Counted from the stretch's first letter, positions 23,915 to 35,455 are shown. The stretch is DNA of 64,000 nt from Eretmocerus hayati (GCA_029851415.1 CM056741.1:90431282-90495281); one strand, 5' to 3'. A program made the numbers and translations. The notes: generated from the sequence alone by a model not told the origin.

Positions 23915-25085
23915 TGCCCACCCATCCATATCGTGATAGCCATCCGTCCAAATTTTTATTTGGAAGAAGTGAAACTTCCGAAATTCGACGGAAAACAAAG
24001 GGACTGGCGAAGTTTCAAAAGTAAATTCTCAGCACTCGTTCTGAGAGGTGTTAACATGAAGGACGTGGTTAAATTTCAACACTTTTCCAACTGTTTGGAG
24101 GGGGCTGCTGCTCGCAAGTTGAACGGTTTCGACACGGTGGAGGGCAGTTCTGCGTCGGCTTGGAAAGCTTTGTGTAATCGTTATGACAATTAGTATTTGA
24201 GATTCTCAACTCATTTCAATACGAATCTGAGTCTTCCTGGCGCATCCAGTGAATCGGATGAATATTTAAGTGAACTTCTGAATACTACTAATAAGAGTCG
24301 TATTTACTCCACTTGAGCTTCCTGTCGCACATTGGGATATGGTTTTCATTCAATGCATCGAATCGAAATTAGCACCTGCGACTCGCTTGGATTGGGCAAA
24401 AGAGCTAGAGAAAATTGACGATGGCGAGTTTCCAACATTTGTTGCTTTTGAAAAATTTTTGGAAGACAGAATCAAGACTTTGGACGTTGTAGAGGTCAAT
24501 TTTGCCACCGAATCGTCATCCGATTACACGGGAAAATCGTCGGGGAAACATTCAAAGAAATCGCATGTTCAATCCAAACCGAAACAAGTATCGATGCATG
24601 CCACGTCTCAGAAACCAGAAAAGGAAACTGATCCTTGCGTCATTCGTCAGGGAGCCCCTCACATCAGTAAATGCGAGGAATTTTCTTCTCTCTCTCAGGT
24701 TAAGCGCAAGCAGGTGGCGGTCTCAAAGGGTTCGTGCCTCAATTGCCTGAGCACTCGTCACAAGGTTGATGCCTGCAAATCCAAGTTTCGGTGCTTCGTT
24801 TGTAGTGAAAAGCACCATACCAAGATCTATCAGGAAAATCAAGGCTCAAAGCCTGGAGGGCAGACTTCATCAACTGCTTCTGGGGAAGCAAGCACGCATC
24901 TGACGTTGACGGAGACAACAGACAGTTTTTCAACGTTCTGCAGCGACATGCAACTCCTAGCTACTGCCGTTGTAATTCTTCATTCGGAAGATGGCCTCTC
25001 TATAACGGCGCCTGCATTGCTAGATTCTTGTGCAGACCAATGTGTGGTATCTGAATATATTGCTCGATCTTTTTTTTTTCGACAT
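23910..25085 (+). pseudogene. gag relic, C-terminal part, and start of protease (BEL/Pao)
   Basis: It carries LPKFDGKQRDWRSFKSKF and the ALVLRGV block, matching LPTFSGKQEDWDSFKARF in the intact BEL Gag (DUF1759-type region). A stop at 24,193 and a frame change near 24,300 precede a long piece (24,339-25,115) with knuckles CLNCLSTRHKVDAC and CFVCSEKHHTK; the intact copy has CINCLRPGHFLKDC. At the end, LLDSCADQCVVSEYIARSF is the aspartic-protease start, with DSC where DSG is usual. The rest of the protease is missing. Confidence 0.75.
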
Positions 25086-25870
25086 CGAAAACCGGTATAT
25101 ATAGATATACTGTAATGCATGGGTTGGGGCCTGTAGTTTGGAAACGCTTAAACGTTAGACTCTGCGGTTTTGGGTATCATTTTTTGGTGCCAAAAGGAGA
25201 TGATCCCCAGAGTTCCGGACAGATCCAGCTCCCAAACCCCTTGGACTCTCCTTGTGAGTGAATGCAATATCACCCTCTCTGAAAATGACGGTATCTCGGA
25301 TTCTATGCGTCGTAGGAGAATTTTGAAGAAAGTATCTCCGAATACTTCGTTGACTGGTTGTACCCACCAACCTAGTCTATCTCTGACGCATTAGGAATCA
25401 GTCATATCCGATCTTCTCTATTCAAGGCCCTCGTGGGGCAAAGTTTCGTCCTGATCACTTGGCGAAAGAAAAAAAAACGAAACAAAATACAATTTCCATT
25501 TCGTTACGTTACTCGCAGAAGTAACGTAACGAAATCAATTATAATGTGAATAACGTTACTCGAATACCGTAACGAAACTCCAATACTTGAATTTCGTTTC
25601 GTTATTGATAACGTTATTCACATATAACGTTATTCACGTAAGAGTCGAGTTTCGTTATCATAGAATAACGTTTTTAATAACAAAACGAAATCCAAGGATT
25701 GGAGTTTCGTTACGTTATTGTATTACGTTAGTCACATTACGTTACGGTATTTGGTTATGTTAACCTAACGTAACGAAATTACCTCTTAATTTCGTTTTTT
25801 GTCATAATAACGTAACATAACGAAATCGATAACGCAATTTTGTTATGTTACTTGTCAAACCCTGGTTTTG
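25086..25870. mobile_element. Unassigned insertion(s), including a CGTTACGTTA-rich segment with hAT-like right end
   Basis: 25,086-25,440 is non-coding and unassigned. 25,460-25,860 consists largely of permuted TTTCGTTACGTTA / TAACGTAACGAAA words in both orientations, so it can fold on itself throughout. The right edge CTTGTCAAACCCTG reads outward-in as CAGGGTTTGACAAG, like many hAT ends. I did not find a clean left end or an 8-bp duplication, so the family is a guess. BEL coding resumes with LIGNTDSDD at about 25,866. Confidence 0.5.
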
Positions 25871-26215
25871 ATCGGCAACACGGACTCTGATGACTTTACA
25901 GATGGTGTTGTTGCAATGCACCACATTTCTGTGGACAATGCACTGTCAGATGCTGTGGCAAGATTCTAGGAAACCGAGGAAGTTCCCGAAACTTCTCAGC
26001 TCGCTCCACAGGATCAAGAGTGTCTCGATCATTCTGAGCGAACGTGCTACCGCGACGCTCAGGGACGTTACGTCGTGGAACTTCCCTTTCCCAAGCCTCC
26101 TGCATTACGAGGAACGGAGGAAGTCCCTTCAGCTCGCATGAGTTGGCTGGAACGGCGGGTTGCTCATCATCCAGAGCTTGCATCAGCTTACTCCAACTTC
26201 ATGCAGGAGTATATC
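25866..26215 (+). pseudogene. BEL/Pao pol relic, protease-RT connector
   Basis: VDNALSDAVARFWETEEVPE and the following acidic region match NDPLSKDLQKFWEIEEIPN upstream of RT in the intact BEL element; YSNFMQEYI matches its YTNFMKEYE. A frame change lies near 26,130. The foldback at 26,216 interrupts this segment, and coding resumes at 27,274 with the same frame (DLGYM, against ELGHM in the intact copy). Confidence 0.7.
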
Positions 26216-27273
26216 TGTCGCAGGATCTTGGTGAAATCAGCCTTTTCGTGAAAATCCTAGGCTCTTCATGAAGAGCCGGCCGATCGTGTCAGCGCTGATC
26301 CCTTTTACTTTGTTACATGATCGGCCTAGCCTTTTCGTGAAAAGGCTGACTCATCCAGCCTTTTAATGAAAAGGCCAAGTCGGGCTAGGCCCTTGGTGTA
26401 CAGATGGGCAGAGTCATCAGTACCGCTGTCGAACAAAGTCAGTATCGCAGTCAAAGCTGTCGAATTAATTGCACTTCTCACAATCATATTAAATTGAATA
26501 ATCTTATGAAAATTGATCGATGGAATCGGCTTGCTCAGATAGGACTTCCAAAAGTTAGCCCATTAAAACTGGAATGAAAATGTATATTGTTGCTCGGTGT
26601 GTGTGAAAAAACTGACTCTGATCTCATTCAGTACAAAGCTACATCAATCGAAGATTACGAAGAGTATCAAATATCTAATAGTTGATCAATTATATCAATT
26701 CTTATCAGCACAAAGTAGGCTCGAGTGTAACGCCCAAGTTAGAATTCAATTTTTTCAAATCACAGAATGATTTTTAGATGACGAAAATTTCCACGTGAAT
26801 TGATTGACTATTAGATATTTGATAGTCTTCGAAATCTTCGATTGATGTAGCTTTGTACTAAATGAGATCAGAGTCAGTTTTTTCACACACACCGAGCAAC
26901 ATTATACATTTTCATTCCAGTTTTAATGGGCTAACCTTTGGAAGTCCTATCTGAGCAAGCCGATTCCATCGATCAATTTTCATAAGATTATTCAATTTAA
27001 TATGATTGTGAGAAGTGCAATTAATTCGACAGCTTTGACTGCGATACTGACTTTGTTCGACAGCGGTACTGATGACTCTGCCCATCTGTACACCAAGGGC
27101 CTAGCCCGACTTGGCCTTTTCATTAAAAGGCTGGATGAGTCAGCCTTTTCACGAAAAGGCTAGGCCGATCGTGTAACAAAGTGAAAGGGATCAGCGCTGA
27201 CACGATCGGCCGGCTCTTCATGAAGAGCCTAGGATTTTCACGAAAAGGCTGATTTCACCAAGAGCCTGCGACA
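26216..27273. mobile_element. Foldback element FB4, 1,058 bp, TSD TATC
   Basis: Ends TGTCGCAGGATCTTGGTG and its near-complement CACCAAGAGCCTGCGACA, each next to TATC (26,212-26,215 and 27,274-27,277). Arms of about 450 bp pair almost fully. The arms themselves contain short perfect hairpins: GGCTCTTCATGAAGAGCC, AGCCTTTTCGTGAAAAGGCT and GCCTTTTAATGAAAAGGC. It is non-coding. The spacer around 26,690-26,790 is unpaired. Confidence 0.85.
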
Positions 27274-27298
27274 TATCGACTTGGGTTATATGGTGGTA

Positions 27299-28045
27299 CA
27301 CTGAGAGACCGATATGGTCGCTGTGAGTATATTTCGAAACTTGTATCAAGTATACGTGATACACTATCCGTTACCTTCCCAGACAGTATGCATCAATATT
27401 CGGAATACTGGATAGGACTATGCGATGAAGTACTCCGTAGTCTCGATATACTAATAGTTAGTATACGATAGTTGGGAATAATATACAACGAGTAAGGGTG
27501 GCGCTCTGAATGCTGCGCGGGCTGCGCGGAGGTCGCAAAGTAAACGCCGACTGCTACAGGGTACAGACCTACGACAGAATCATCGACAACGCTCTATAGC
27601 TCAGATCTAGAATAATCAGATTCAGATCAAAGTCAATACCTGACTATTGTTATAGTTGTTGGACAAAGTTGTGGAGTCGAGATGCGCTACAGAAGCTCAA
27701 TGCACCAATCTCGTCCAACATAACCTATACAATATTGTGATATTTTGCAAGATCCTTCTCAGAAACTTTTTGTTCCATCAAGACCACTGTTCTTGACTCT
27801 CAAAACATATGTACATGCAATTTCATGATAAATCATCTCATTTTATCTGTCATTGAGCTTGATACGTATTACTCTTCACCTAAGTATTGTATGTGTGGCG
27901 CGATAATACTCAGTAGTACCGCGTATACTAACTATTAATATATCAAGACTCGAGAGCACTATGGATATACTTCCAGCAAATTCTAATATACGTATATTCA
28001 TACGCAGTATCGCACACTAGTAAGCACCGTATGGGTTTCTCAGTG
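27299..28045. mobile_element. Tc1/mariner-type MITE, 747 bp, TA duplication
   Basis: Ends CACTGAGAGACC and GGTTTCTCAGTG lie between TA dinucleotides (27,297-27,298 and 28,046-28,047). Subterminal arms of about 170 bp pair imperfectly (TACTAATAGTTAGTATACG near 27,450, its counterpart near 27,930). With one TA retained, the BEL frame continues from GYMV into VPDHEVTS. There is no transposase. Tc1/mariner is inferred from the TA target; other TA-targeting families are possible. Confidence 0.75.
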
Positions 28046-29727
28046 TAGTTCCTGATCATGAGGTAACCTCCAACCAAACTTACTATTTTACTCATCATCC
28101 AGTTTTCCAAAAAGAGAGTAATAAAATCAGAGTTGTGTCGAATGGTTCACGAAATGATGCTGATGATAATTCTCTCGATTCTGTGCATCGCACAGGTCCC
28201 AAACTTCAAGAAGACTTGGTGGTGATCATTCTTCGCTGGGCCTTTTTTCGATGCGTGCTCACCTTCGACATAGTCAAGATGTTTCGACAAATCCTGGTGG
28301 ATCGAAAGGATATCGACTGGCAGCGTATCCGTTGGAGGTTCTCGCCTGAAGAATGTCTACAAGCCTACCGACGTCTCACCATCACTTATGGAACAGCGTC
28401 AGCTCCATTTGATGCCAATGCTACGCTACTTGATCTTGCAAAGAAGGAACACAAGGTATTCCCGATTGGGTCCAAGGTTGTTCAAAAAATCGATATGTGG
28501 ATGATTTTTTAGTGGAAGGAGACACCATTGAATAAGCTGAGGAGGCAAAGAAACAGACTGTTGACATTCTCGCTTCAGCAGGCATGTCTGTGGATGAATA
28601 GGTAGCAAATTATCCCTCGTTGACAGGGTCAGCTGATTCACTCCAGACAAGGGAACTGAATGACAAGGAAACAGCTTCTACTTTAGGTCTGAAATAGTTG
28701 CCAAATGAAGATGTTTTTTGTTTCAAGGTTCAGCTGCCTCCTTCTACTTCGAATATCACGAAACGATCTATACTTTCACAGGTGGCGATACTGTTTGACC
28801 CAGTGGGTTGGCTAGCGCCTGTGATGATTCGAGCAAAAATGTTGTTGCAGTGCTTGTGGTTACAAGGCTTGAATTGGGATGCAAGAATTTAGGGTCACTT
28901 CGAAGAATCTTGGTTGCAGTACAAGTCTCAATTGAAGGAACTCGAAGATTTGAGGATCAATCGATGGCTGGGCACTACGAAGGCGACATCGTGGCATCTC
29001 CATGGGTTCTGTGACGCATCTGAAGGAGTTTATGCAGCCGCTCTGTACGTTGTTATCCCAGGAGAAAATGGATCATCACAGCTTCTTATCGCTAAGTCGA
29101 AGGTCACTCCCCTGAAGGTCGTGAGCTTGTCGAAATTAGAACTGAGTGGTGCTGTTTTCCTCGCACGCTTGGTTGTGGGTATTCTCCCTCAATTAGAGTC
29201 GCAGCCAGAACAAATTCACTGTTGGAGTAATTTTAAAGTGGCTTTCGCCTGGCTACGCGCTCATCCTTCCAAGTGGAAACCCTACGTAGCAAATCGTGTC
29301 AGTGAAATAACTTGTAATCTTCCTTAGGCTAACTGGCGTCATGTACGATCACAGGACAACTCAGCTGATCTAGCAACTAGAGGGTGCTCTGTTAAGCAGC
29401 AGAAAGATTCAGACGTGGGGAGGTCCCAAATGGCTGACTTGTCTGGATGATTGGCCCACTGCATCAGAGGATTTGGAAACGCAGTTGGAATCACGTCAAT
29501 GGGTAAACATCTGGCTAATTCAATCAGACTTGACTGTTTCGGATTGGCTGCGGAAGTTCTCCTCTGTTGGTAACTCTAGCATACATTCATAGATGGAGAC
29601 TCAATTCCAAGTTGGTCCTCGAGGATCGTCGTCATGGATCAATTTCTGCCTCAGAGCTCAATTTGGGATCTCACACACTATATCGGCTGGTGCAGAAGGA
29701 CGCATTCCCAGAAGACTATCGAGATCT
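28046..29727 (+). pseudogene. BEL/Pao reverse transcriptase and RNase H relic
   Basis: The RT part shows SNKIRVVSNGSR, FDIVKMFRQILV, LTITYGTASAPFDANATLL and, after a frameshift near 28,480, RYVDDFLVEGDT (YVDD box), all matching the intact BEL copy. The connection follows (LFDPVGWLAPVMIRAKMLLQ). RNase H at 28,914-29,327 has GFCDASEGVYAAALYVV, a LSKLELSGAV block and CWSNFKVAFAWL, where Asn replaces the catalytic Asp of WSDS. Multiple stops are present; non-functional. Confidence 0.8.
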
Positions 29728-30110
29728 CTGCCGTCCTGAGTAAGAAGAGGCGTATGGCAGAAAAGTTGAAAGCCCGGTATTGCTCGTAATTTGGATTGAA
29801 TGCCATACGTTTTTATTTTGTATCTGAGTGAAAGAACTCGGTAGAGCAACCTGGTTTGCACCATCACATCAGTCTTAGATGAATCTATACGACTCTATTT
29901 TTATTTCATTTCCGACAAAATGCGCCTGCCTAGTATTGCATGTATCTTTGATGAAATGCTTTTTGTTTTTAGTTTTTATCTCAGTAAAAAAACTCGATAG
30001 AGCGATCTGGTTTGCACCATTAGATCCGGCTCAAGAGAATCTATACAATCATATTCTTATCTCATTCTGGCTAAAAAGTGTCATACGCCTTTTCTTACTC
30101 AGGACGGCAG
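29728..30110. mobile_element. Small foldback FB5, 383 bp, TSD ATCT
   Basis: Ends CTGCCGTCCTGAGTAAG and its complement, flanked by ATCT (29,724-29,727 and 30,111-30,114). Inside, a segment containing GATCTGGTTTGCACCAT-like sequence with an ATCTATACxACTCTATTTTTAT-like tail is directly duplicated (about 29,845-29,935 and 30,000-30,075). Joining at one ATCT restores DYRDLCAKG of the BEL relic. Confidence 0.75.
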
Positions 30111-31470
30111 ATCTGTGTGCGAAGGGTAATGTTTCTTCTCAGAGTTCTCTCCAGAAACTACTGCCATTTATTGATACGATTGGTCTCATTCGTGTTGGTG
30201 GTAGACTTCAGAACTCTTTTCTGACTGAATCTGGAGAACACCCTATTATTCTACCAAAGAATCATCATGTAACAGTTTTGCTCAATAGAAAAGCTCATGC
30301 GTGTACTTTGCATGGCGGATATCGTCTCGTTCACAGTTATCTATTCCAGAGATTTTGGATTCTTGAAGCAAGCAGTACCACCAGACGGAATGTGAGGGAA
30401 TGCACCATTGTACTCGGCACAATGCGATCACCATGGAACAACAGATGGGTCCACTTCCAGCGATCCGTACTCAAGCTGCCAGGCCTTTTTCTCACTGTGA
30501 TGTGGATTTTGCAGGACATTCCTGGATCAAGGCATCTCAAGGAAGAGGAATCAAGTTCTTTGAGGGTTATGTGGCTATATTCGTCTGTTTAGTAGTCAAA
30601 GCGATCCATTTGGACCTTTTTCCAGATTTCACGACAGCAGCTTTCTTGGCTGCATTTCGATGGTTTGCTGCAAGACGACGCTTGTGTAGCGTCATGTACT
30701 CCGACAATGCCACGACATACAAAGGGGGTGAAGCAGAACTACATCTTATGTTCAATGAAACGTCTGCCCTGGGCCAGGAAGTGGCCCAGGGCAGACGTTT
30801 CATTCTGCTGCCTCAGTTTCTCGCGATGGAGTCGAATAGCGTTTCATTCCACGAAGAGCACCCAACTTTGGAGGACTTTGGGAGTCGAATGTAGAATCCA
30901 TGAAGAGGCATCTGTCCAGAGTCATCGGAGAATCTGAGTTGACCTATGAGCAATTCTCTACGGTTTTGTATCAGATTGAATCTTGTTTAAACTCAAGGCC
31001 TTTTAGTGCTCCAACTGAGCCCAATGATATTTCTGCTTCGACACCTGGCCATTTTCTCATTGGAGCATCTTCAGTTGCTTCTCCGGAGCCCTCTACTGAG
31101 ATTAACAAAGAGAACTCTGTATGTACAGGTTGGCGTATCCTTCAGCTAATGCGGAATCACTTCTTGCAGAGGTGGAGGCGCGAGTACCTCTCGCAACTGC
31201 AGGAACGAGCCAAGTGGTTGAAGCCAAACTATCAACTTTAGGTCGGCGATCTGGTCCTGTTCAAGGATAACTTGGTGGCACCGAACAAGTGGACTCTGGC
31301 AAGGATTACTGCTGTACATCCTGGCAAGGACAGTTTGACCAGAGTAGCTACCTTGCGTACGGCCACGTCCGAGTTCGTTCGGCCTGTCAACAAATTGATT
31401 CTTTTGCCGATTCATGATCGAACGTGTGTCAACTTGACCGGAATGCAGATTCTTACGGCGGGCGGCTGAG
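30111..31470 (+). pseudogene. BEL/Pao integrase relic
   Basis: IGLIRVGGRLQNSFL and the HPIILPKNHH block, the zinc-binding region (AHACTLHGGYRLVHSYL), the core around FSHCDVDFAGHS and SVMYSDNATTYKG, then LTYEQFSTVLYQIESCLNSRP, STPGHFLIGA and LTRVATLRTATSEFVRPVNKL all match the intact BEL integrase. Frame changes occur near 30,410, 30,800 and 31,240. The catalytic Glu region is destroyed by the hairpin at 30,754-30,804. Confidence 0.8.
30754..30804. repeat. Perfect 23-bp hairpin within integrase relic
   Basis: Arms 30,754-30,776 and 30,782-30,804 (AATGAAACGTCTGCCCTGGG start) with a 5-nt loop. The right arm replaces ancestral coding between EVA and the downstream integrase, as expected of a template-switch duplication. 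Confidence 0.8.
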
Positions 31471-31489
31471 TTCCAGGAGGGAACGGTAA

Positions 31490-32345
31490 TTTTTTTTGTG
31501 AATTTGAGTTAGCTCAGGGCTTAGAATAGAAGTTAGGAAGCTTTCCATCTTTCTATTTTCTTGCTACCGAAGTCAATTATTTCGTGATTACTCACATTGC
31601 TTTTTTTCCTTTTCTTCCATTGCTTCATTCGATTCACAATCAAATTTTTGATGTACCATGTATTCCTATCACTCTTTTGCCTGCAATGAAAAACGTATTA
31701 TTCGCAGCGTTAAGTTCAAGTCTTCATTCATTGGTGTTCATTTGAGTCATCACTCTTCTAGAATTTTTCAATTTTTTTTCTCGATGGAAAGCTTAGTCAT
31801 GTAATCAATTTTTTGTCATTTTTCTTATTTCGTTTTTTCTGGGTCCAGTCCATTTGCAGCATATAGCTGCACGTATCTGAAATCTAATCGCAAGATGTAT
31901 GTCACCTCGCGCGATGGCGGGTGGTATGGTTGCGCGAGTCACATTGTTCATTTTTCACAGCAGTTCTGAATTCTGAATTGAATAGTCGTGAAATGGTTCG
32001 ATAACCATGTGCTCATATGTATGCATGTATGTGACATCGCGTAATGTCCCTACCTCTTGAAATTCGTGTACTCGCTCGAGTTTGGCTTTTCGGCTGGCCC
32101 GGGAGCCGCTAATTTGCAGTTCAGCGCACGTCATCGCGATAGAAAGATCAAGATACCATTCAGTTTTCGTGCGATGTTACTGCCTTCCGCGGCATCGCAA
32201 AATTTCCTCGAGCCTCAGGCGGACCCCGAATTTTTTATATTTCAATCCATGGAATTAGTTTAGTTTTAGTTTAGCTCAGGTTACTCTGAATAAAGAGAAC
32301 CTTATTTTTTCACTAAAATTCGCGAGTATTTATTCCAAGTCCTTA
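31490..32345 (+). repeat. Candidate 3' LTR of the BEL/Pao relic
   Basis: It follows a purine-rich AGGAGGGAA at about 31,474-31,482. AATAAA near 32,290 sits 50-60 bp before a T-rich and pyrimidine-rich end, as in an R-U5 boundary. No 5' partner was found, so the boundaries are approximate and the call is an inference from position. Confidence 0.45.
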
Positions 32346-32399
32346 CCTCAGACTTTCCTCAGAATTGCAAAGTGCACTTCATTATATTTTTTACTATGC

Positions 32400-32890
32400 A
32401 CACCACCAACGATTATAATGAGAGAGAGTTCGCGAATAGAATTTGTATCGCGACATTCACTGACATTGACTGTCTCGATCTCACATGACTTCACACATAC
32501 ATTCATACTAGCATGTGCTTGCTCGCGCAAGCACTATAATATAGCATATGATCTCAACCATATGATTCGAAGGCCACTGAAGAGGCCACAGCTGTTTAAT
32601 GTATTGCAATATAGGTCACCGCATCGAGGACGATGCGAACCTCCGGCCCGCGCCTCTCCCCGTCACCTGACGATACACCAAGTGCACCGTCAGCGTTTCT
32701 GGCGGATAATCGTCCGTTTCCCCACCAAGGGCGATGTCGCGTCGCGGACCCATCGTCGCGGACGCCGGGCCACGCCGCGGCAGACCGCTTTGACCAACCG
32801 GATAATTCACTCACTCTCTCTCAACCAACAATTATCTCTCGTACATGGAAGTCACTCTTCAACCCAATCACTCGTGTTCATTCTGAAGAC
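32400..32890 (+). repeat. Diverged 3' end and LTR fragment of an element-2-like gypsy element
   Basis: On the plus strand it aligns, with gaps, to the complement of 35,715-35,170: GAGAGAGAGTTCGCG, GGTCACCGCATCG, AAGTGCACCGTCAGC and TCGTGTTCATTCTGAA occur in the same order in both. It therefore covers the last part of the internal region and the LTR. The LTR start TGTGACG is not preserved, and no flanking gag or env is present. Confidence 0.65.
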
Positions 32891-34269
32891 TGAACCCCTC
32901 ACTACGTTGCAGAAGAATCCTAAACCCCGGAGTGCAGCTCCTCATCATATTGGAAATGTTTACCTATGAATAACGTTACCAGTTGCCCGTATGCTCTCAC
33001 AGCGTGCGACGAGTTGATCCGAAAGAATTTGATACCTATATCTGTTGCGTAACGATTTTCCTCCCAAGATGGTGGCCAAAGCATATCGGTATAGGGATAA
33101 CTGTGAGACATTTTACCTGTCTATAAGCAAGAAACTCTCATGCATCAATTGCGCATATGCACGAGTAATATATGAATTCTCGCCTTGATTTCTCCCCAAT
33201 CAGGACTGAATCCTCCGATGAATTACCTCACAACAACTTAGACGATATCGTTATTGATCAATGATGATCCCTGGTTGTATCAATTCTGTTACCGTTCTCG
33301 CGAATATTTTCATTGCTATACGGTTTTATCCATCCCATGACATATCGTGGCAGTTCAGGGACAAGACTTCGGAATTCGCCCAGAATCTCTACAACGAAAC
33401 TCTTCCTGGTTGTTCCTGAGTGTAACTTTTCAGTACACCATTGGAATTGAGAGGGGGGGGGGGGCACGTATGAGATGATTATCCAATTCCTCCGTGAGTC
33501 TTATGAATACACGCAACCAAATCATTTTGCGGCCCAGTATCATTGGATCTAGTCCTCGTCAACCAATATCCAAAATCAATCACTAAAATTCTATCAGGAA
33601 TTTTTCACCTATCGAAGGTTGCTGGTCTTGTAAAGAAACATCCTTTTGACGAGTCCGACAAATCTTTGACTGTATTCTTGCTCATCCTTCAGCTAAATGT
33701 CCACCGAATCGGTGCAAAAATACCACTGGGATGACATGATGATTCTTCATAGTCTAGATCATATCAAGGATATTCTTCCAGGGTTTGTTTAGAGGTGATC
33801 CCACATCGTCGATTCACGTTCTCAAAAATCTGGCTCTACTATGCTCAGTTTGAAATCAGACAAAAAGAGATCCCATCTGCTAGGAAAATACTGGTGAGTA
33901 CGGGATCTTGAATGAATATTTGCCAATTATATCGTCATTCGAGAATGGAAATGTTCTGACTTGAGGGTCTGATTGTGTGACAAGTGAGTATATCCCATGC
34001 ATCCTCCTTTTCCTACCAGAAACTGGTTTGAGATCATTCAATTGTTAGTCGAGGAGGAAAGAAGAAGTATACATTGCGGGGGGATAAATTCTTTGGAGCA
34101 GTTTCACGCAAAATGAGTGGTCGATCGAACGTGGTATTCCGGATCGTGTGCGCATGATTTTCTACTCATTCTATATCTCAAAATATGTTAGACAAGCGGT
34201 CGCTAGGTTACCAAAAAACTTCTTACCCAGCTGGTTAGCAAAATTTAGCTCTGGTTCCTTTCTAAGCGC
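32891..34269. other. Unassigned stretch
   Basis: Only short open frames, no recognised motif, and a G-run near 33,452. I could not pair it with other parts of the window. Confidence 0.5.
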
Positions 34270-35165
34270 TGACTTTTCCTCATTAAAATAGCTCTAATTC
34301 AAAAATAGAGGAGAGTATAAACACGCAATTGAACGCATTTGGAAGCTGAGATGAAAACCTATCGAAGGATGCTTCGTCATATTTTGTTGGGAGTAATTGG
34401 GCTTATTTATGGAGAATTCCGTGGAAATCACTATCTAATTTTCATCTCAGAAACGATTCGACGCAAAATTTTTGGAAACCCTTTCATTCACGTATAATTT
34501 GATGCTCCTTCCGAGAGAGTATGTTCAGAAGAGTGTTTCGATGTCTCAAGTTAGTTTCGAGCAATTTTTTGCAATTCGATTTCTCGACCAACTAGATCGC
34601 GTCAGTTTCCTGCGCATGCACGTAATTCCACGGATTTGAGACCCTGCACAATCGCGAGCTCGTAAAATTTCCTTCGAAACGATCTTTGGTAAAGTTCATT
34701 TTGATGCACGTAGACCAAAGGTATAAAGTTCTCAAGGGGACACGGAGGCTCGAGGAAATGGTGGGACTCGTGTCGGCATTCCTTTCGAGAATTTCGGAAC
34801 AGTGGATCCGGCCATTGGGTGAAGGTAACTGGGACTAGGGGCACTCAATATCCTTGTTCTCTTTCTGAGCTCAAAATTCTGGTTCTACAGCTTCAGGATC
34901 AACTTCAAGAGCAGTCATTTTGAAGATAATTTCACGGGCTATCGATTGCGCGAAACGTAATTCCGTAAGATCTGATTGGTCGAATAATCGAATCGCGAAA
35001 AATTTTTCACAACTCACTTGGGACGTGAAAACACTCTTCAAAACCTATTCTTTCAAAGATAGCATCGAATTTCACGAGAAAAGAAGTGTTCCCAAAATCT
35101 CTTCGAGATATTGTGTTTGGGAGAAAAATTAATCAGTGATTTCCACGGGATTTCTCATATGATGG
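34270..35165. mobile_element. Left half of an older foldback split by element 2, with a nested inverted segment
   Basis: 34,320-34,405 (ACACGCAATTGAACGCAT, ACCTATCGAAGGATGCTT, ATTGGGCTTATTTATG) matches the complement of 55,200-55,290. Within it, 34,410-35,150 is bounded by TTCCGTGGAAATCACT and its complement AGTGATTTCCACGG, which looks like a second foldback nested in the first. The half ends with ATGG at 35,162-35,165, next to the LTR; the other half continues at 53,838. Confidence 0.65.
35162..35165. repeat. Left target-site duplication ATGG of element 2
   Basis: ATGG immediately precedes the LTR at 35,166 and also immediately follows the other LTR at 53,838-53,841. The 4-bp length is normal for Ty3/gypsy integration. 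Confidence 0.75.
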
Positions 35166-35455
35166 TGTGACGTGGGTAGGCGCTTTCAGAATGAACACGA
35201 GTTATACAAAGTGAATAATGACTTTAATGAAAGTATTGAAGTGAGAGAGAGTGTCCGAATGGGTTGATTGGTCTGAGCGGTCTGACGCGGCGAGGCCCGT
35301 CGTCCACGACGATGGGTCGCGACGCGCCTTTGCGCTTTGGGGGGAAACGCGCGAGTTTCCGTCAGGAAAGCTGACGGTGCACTTGCGACGGCTGGTGCAT
35401 CGTCGGCGTGGCGCGGGGAGGTGAGAGTCTCATGCTCGAAACTCCCCACGTCACA
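35166..35455 (-). repeat. 3' LTR of element 2, 290 bp
   Basis: Identical to 53,548-53,837 except position 17 (G versus A on the plus strand). Ends TG..CA with an 11-bp near-perfect inverted terminal repeat (TGTGACGTGGG). The adjoining internal DNA lacks an obvious polypurine tract, which is unusual. Confidence 0.8.

Larger units (their letters stand above)
18151..32345 (+). mobile_element. Decayed BEL/Pao retrotransposon with nested insertions
   Basis: In order on the plus strand: gag (18,151-18,489, resumed 23,910-25,085), pol pieces with BEL/Pao RT, RNase H and integrase (25,870-31,470), and a candidate 3' LTR. It aligns in order with the intact BEL/Pao element at 57,152-62,500 but is diverged and stop-ridden. 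Foreign segments are 18,490-23,909 (duplication CGGCG), about 25,086-25,870, 26,216-27,273 (TATC), 27,299-28,045 (TA) and 29,728-30,110 (ATCT). At each of the four with a duplication, reading across the junction with one copy kept continues the ancestral frame. Confidence 0.85.

Noticed and set aside
35186..35449. Repeated 87-codon frame (also in 53,568-54,068)
   Set aside because: It lies in the LTR; the two are identical because the LTRs are.
35166..35455. Solo LTR
   Set aside because: The ATGG flank and the foldback DNA outside pair it with the LTR at 53,548-53,837, so it is the 3' LTR of element 2.
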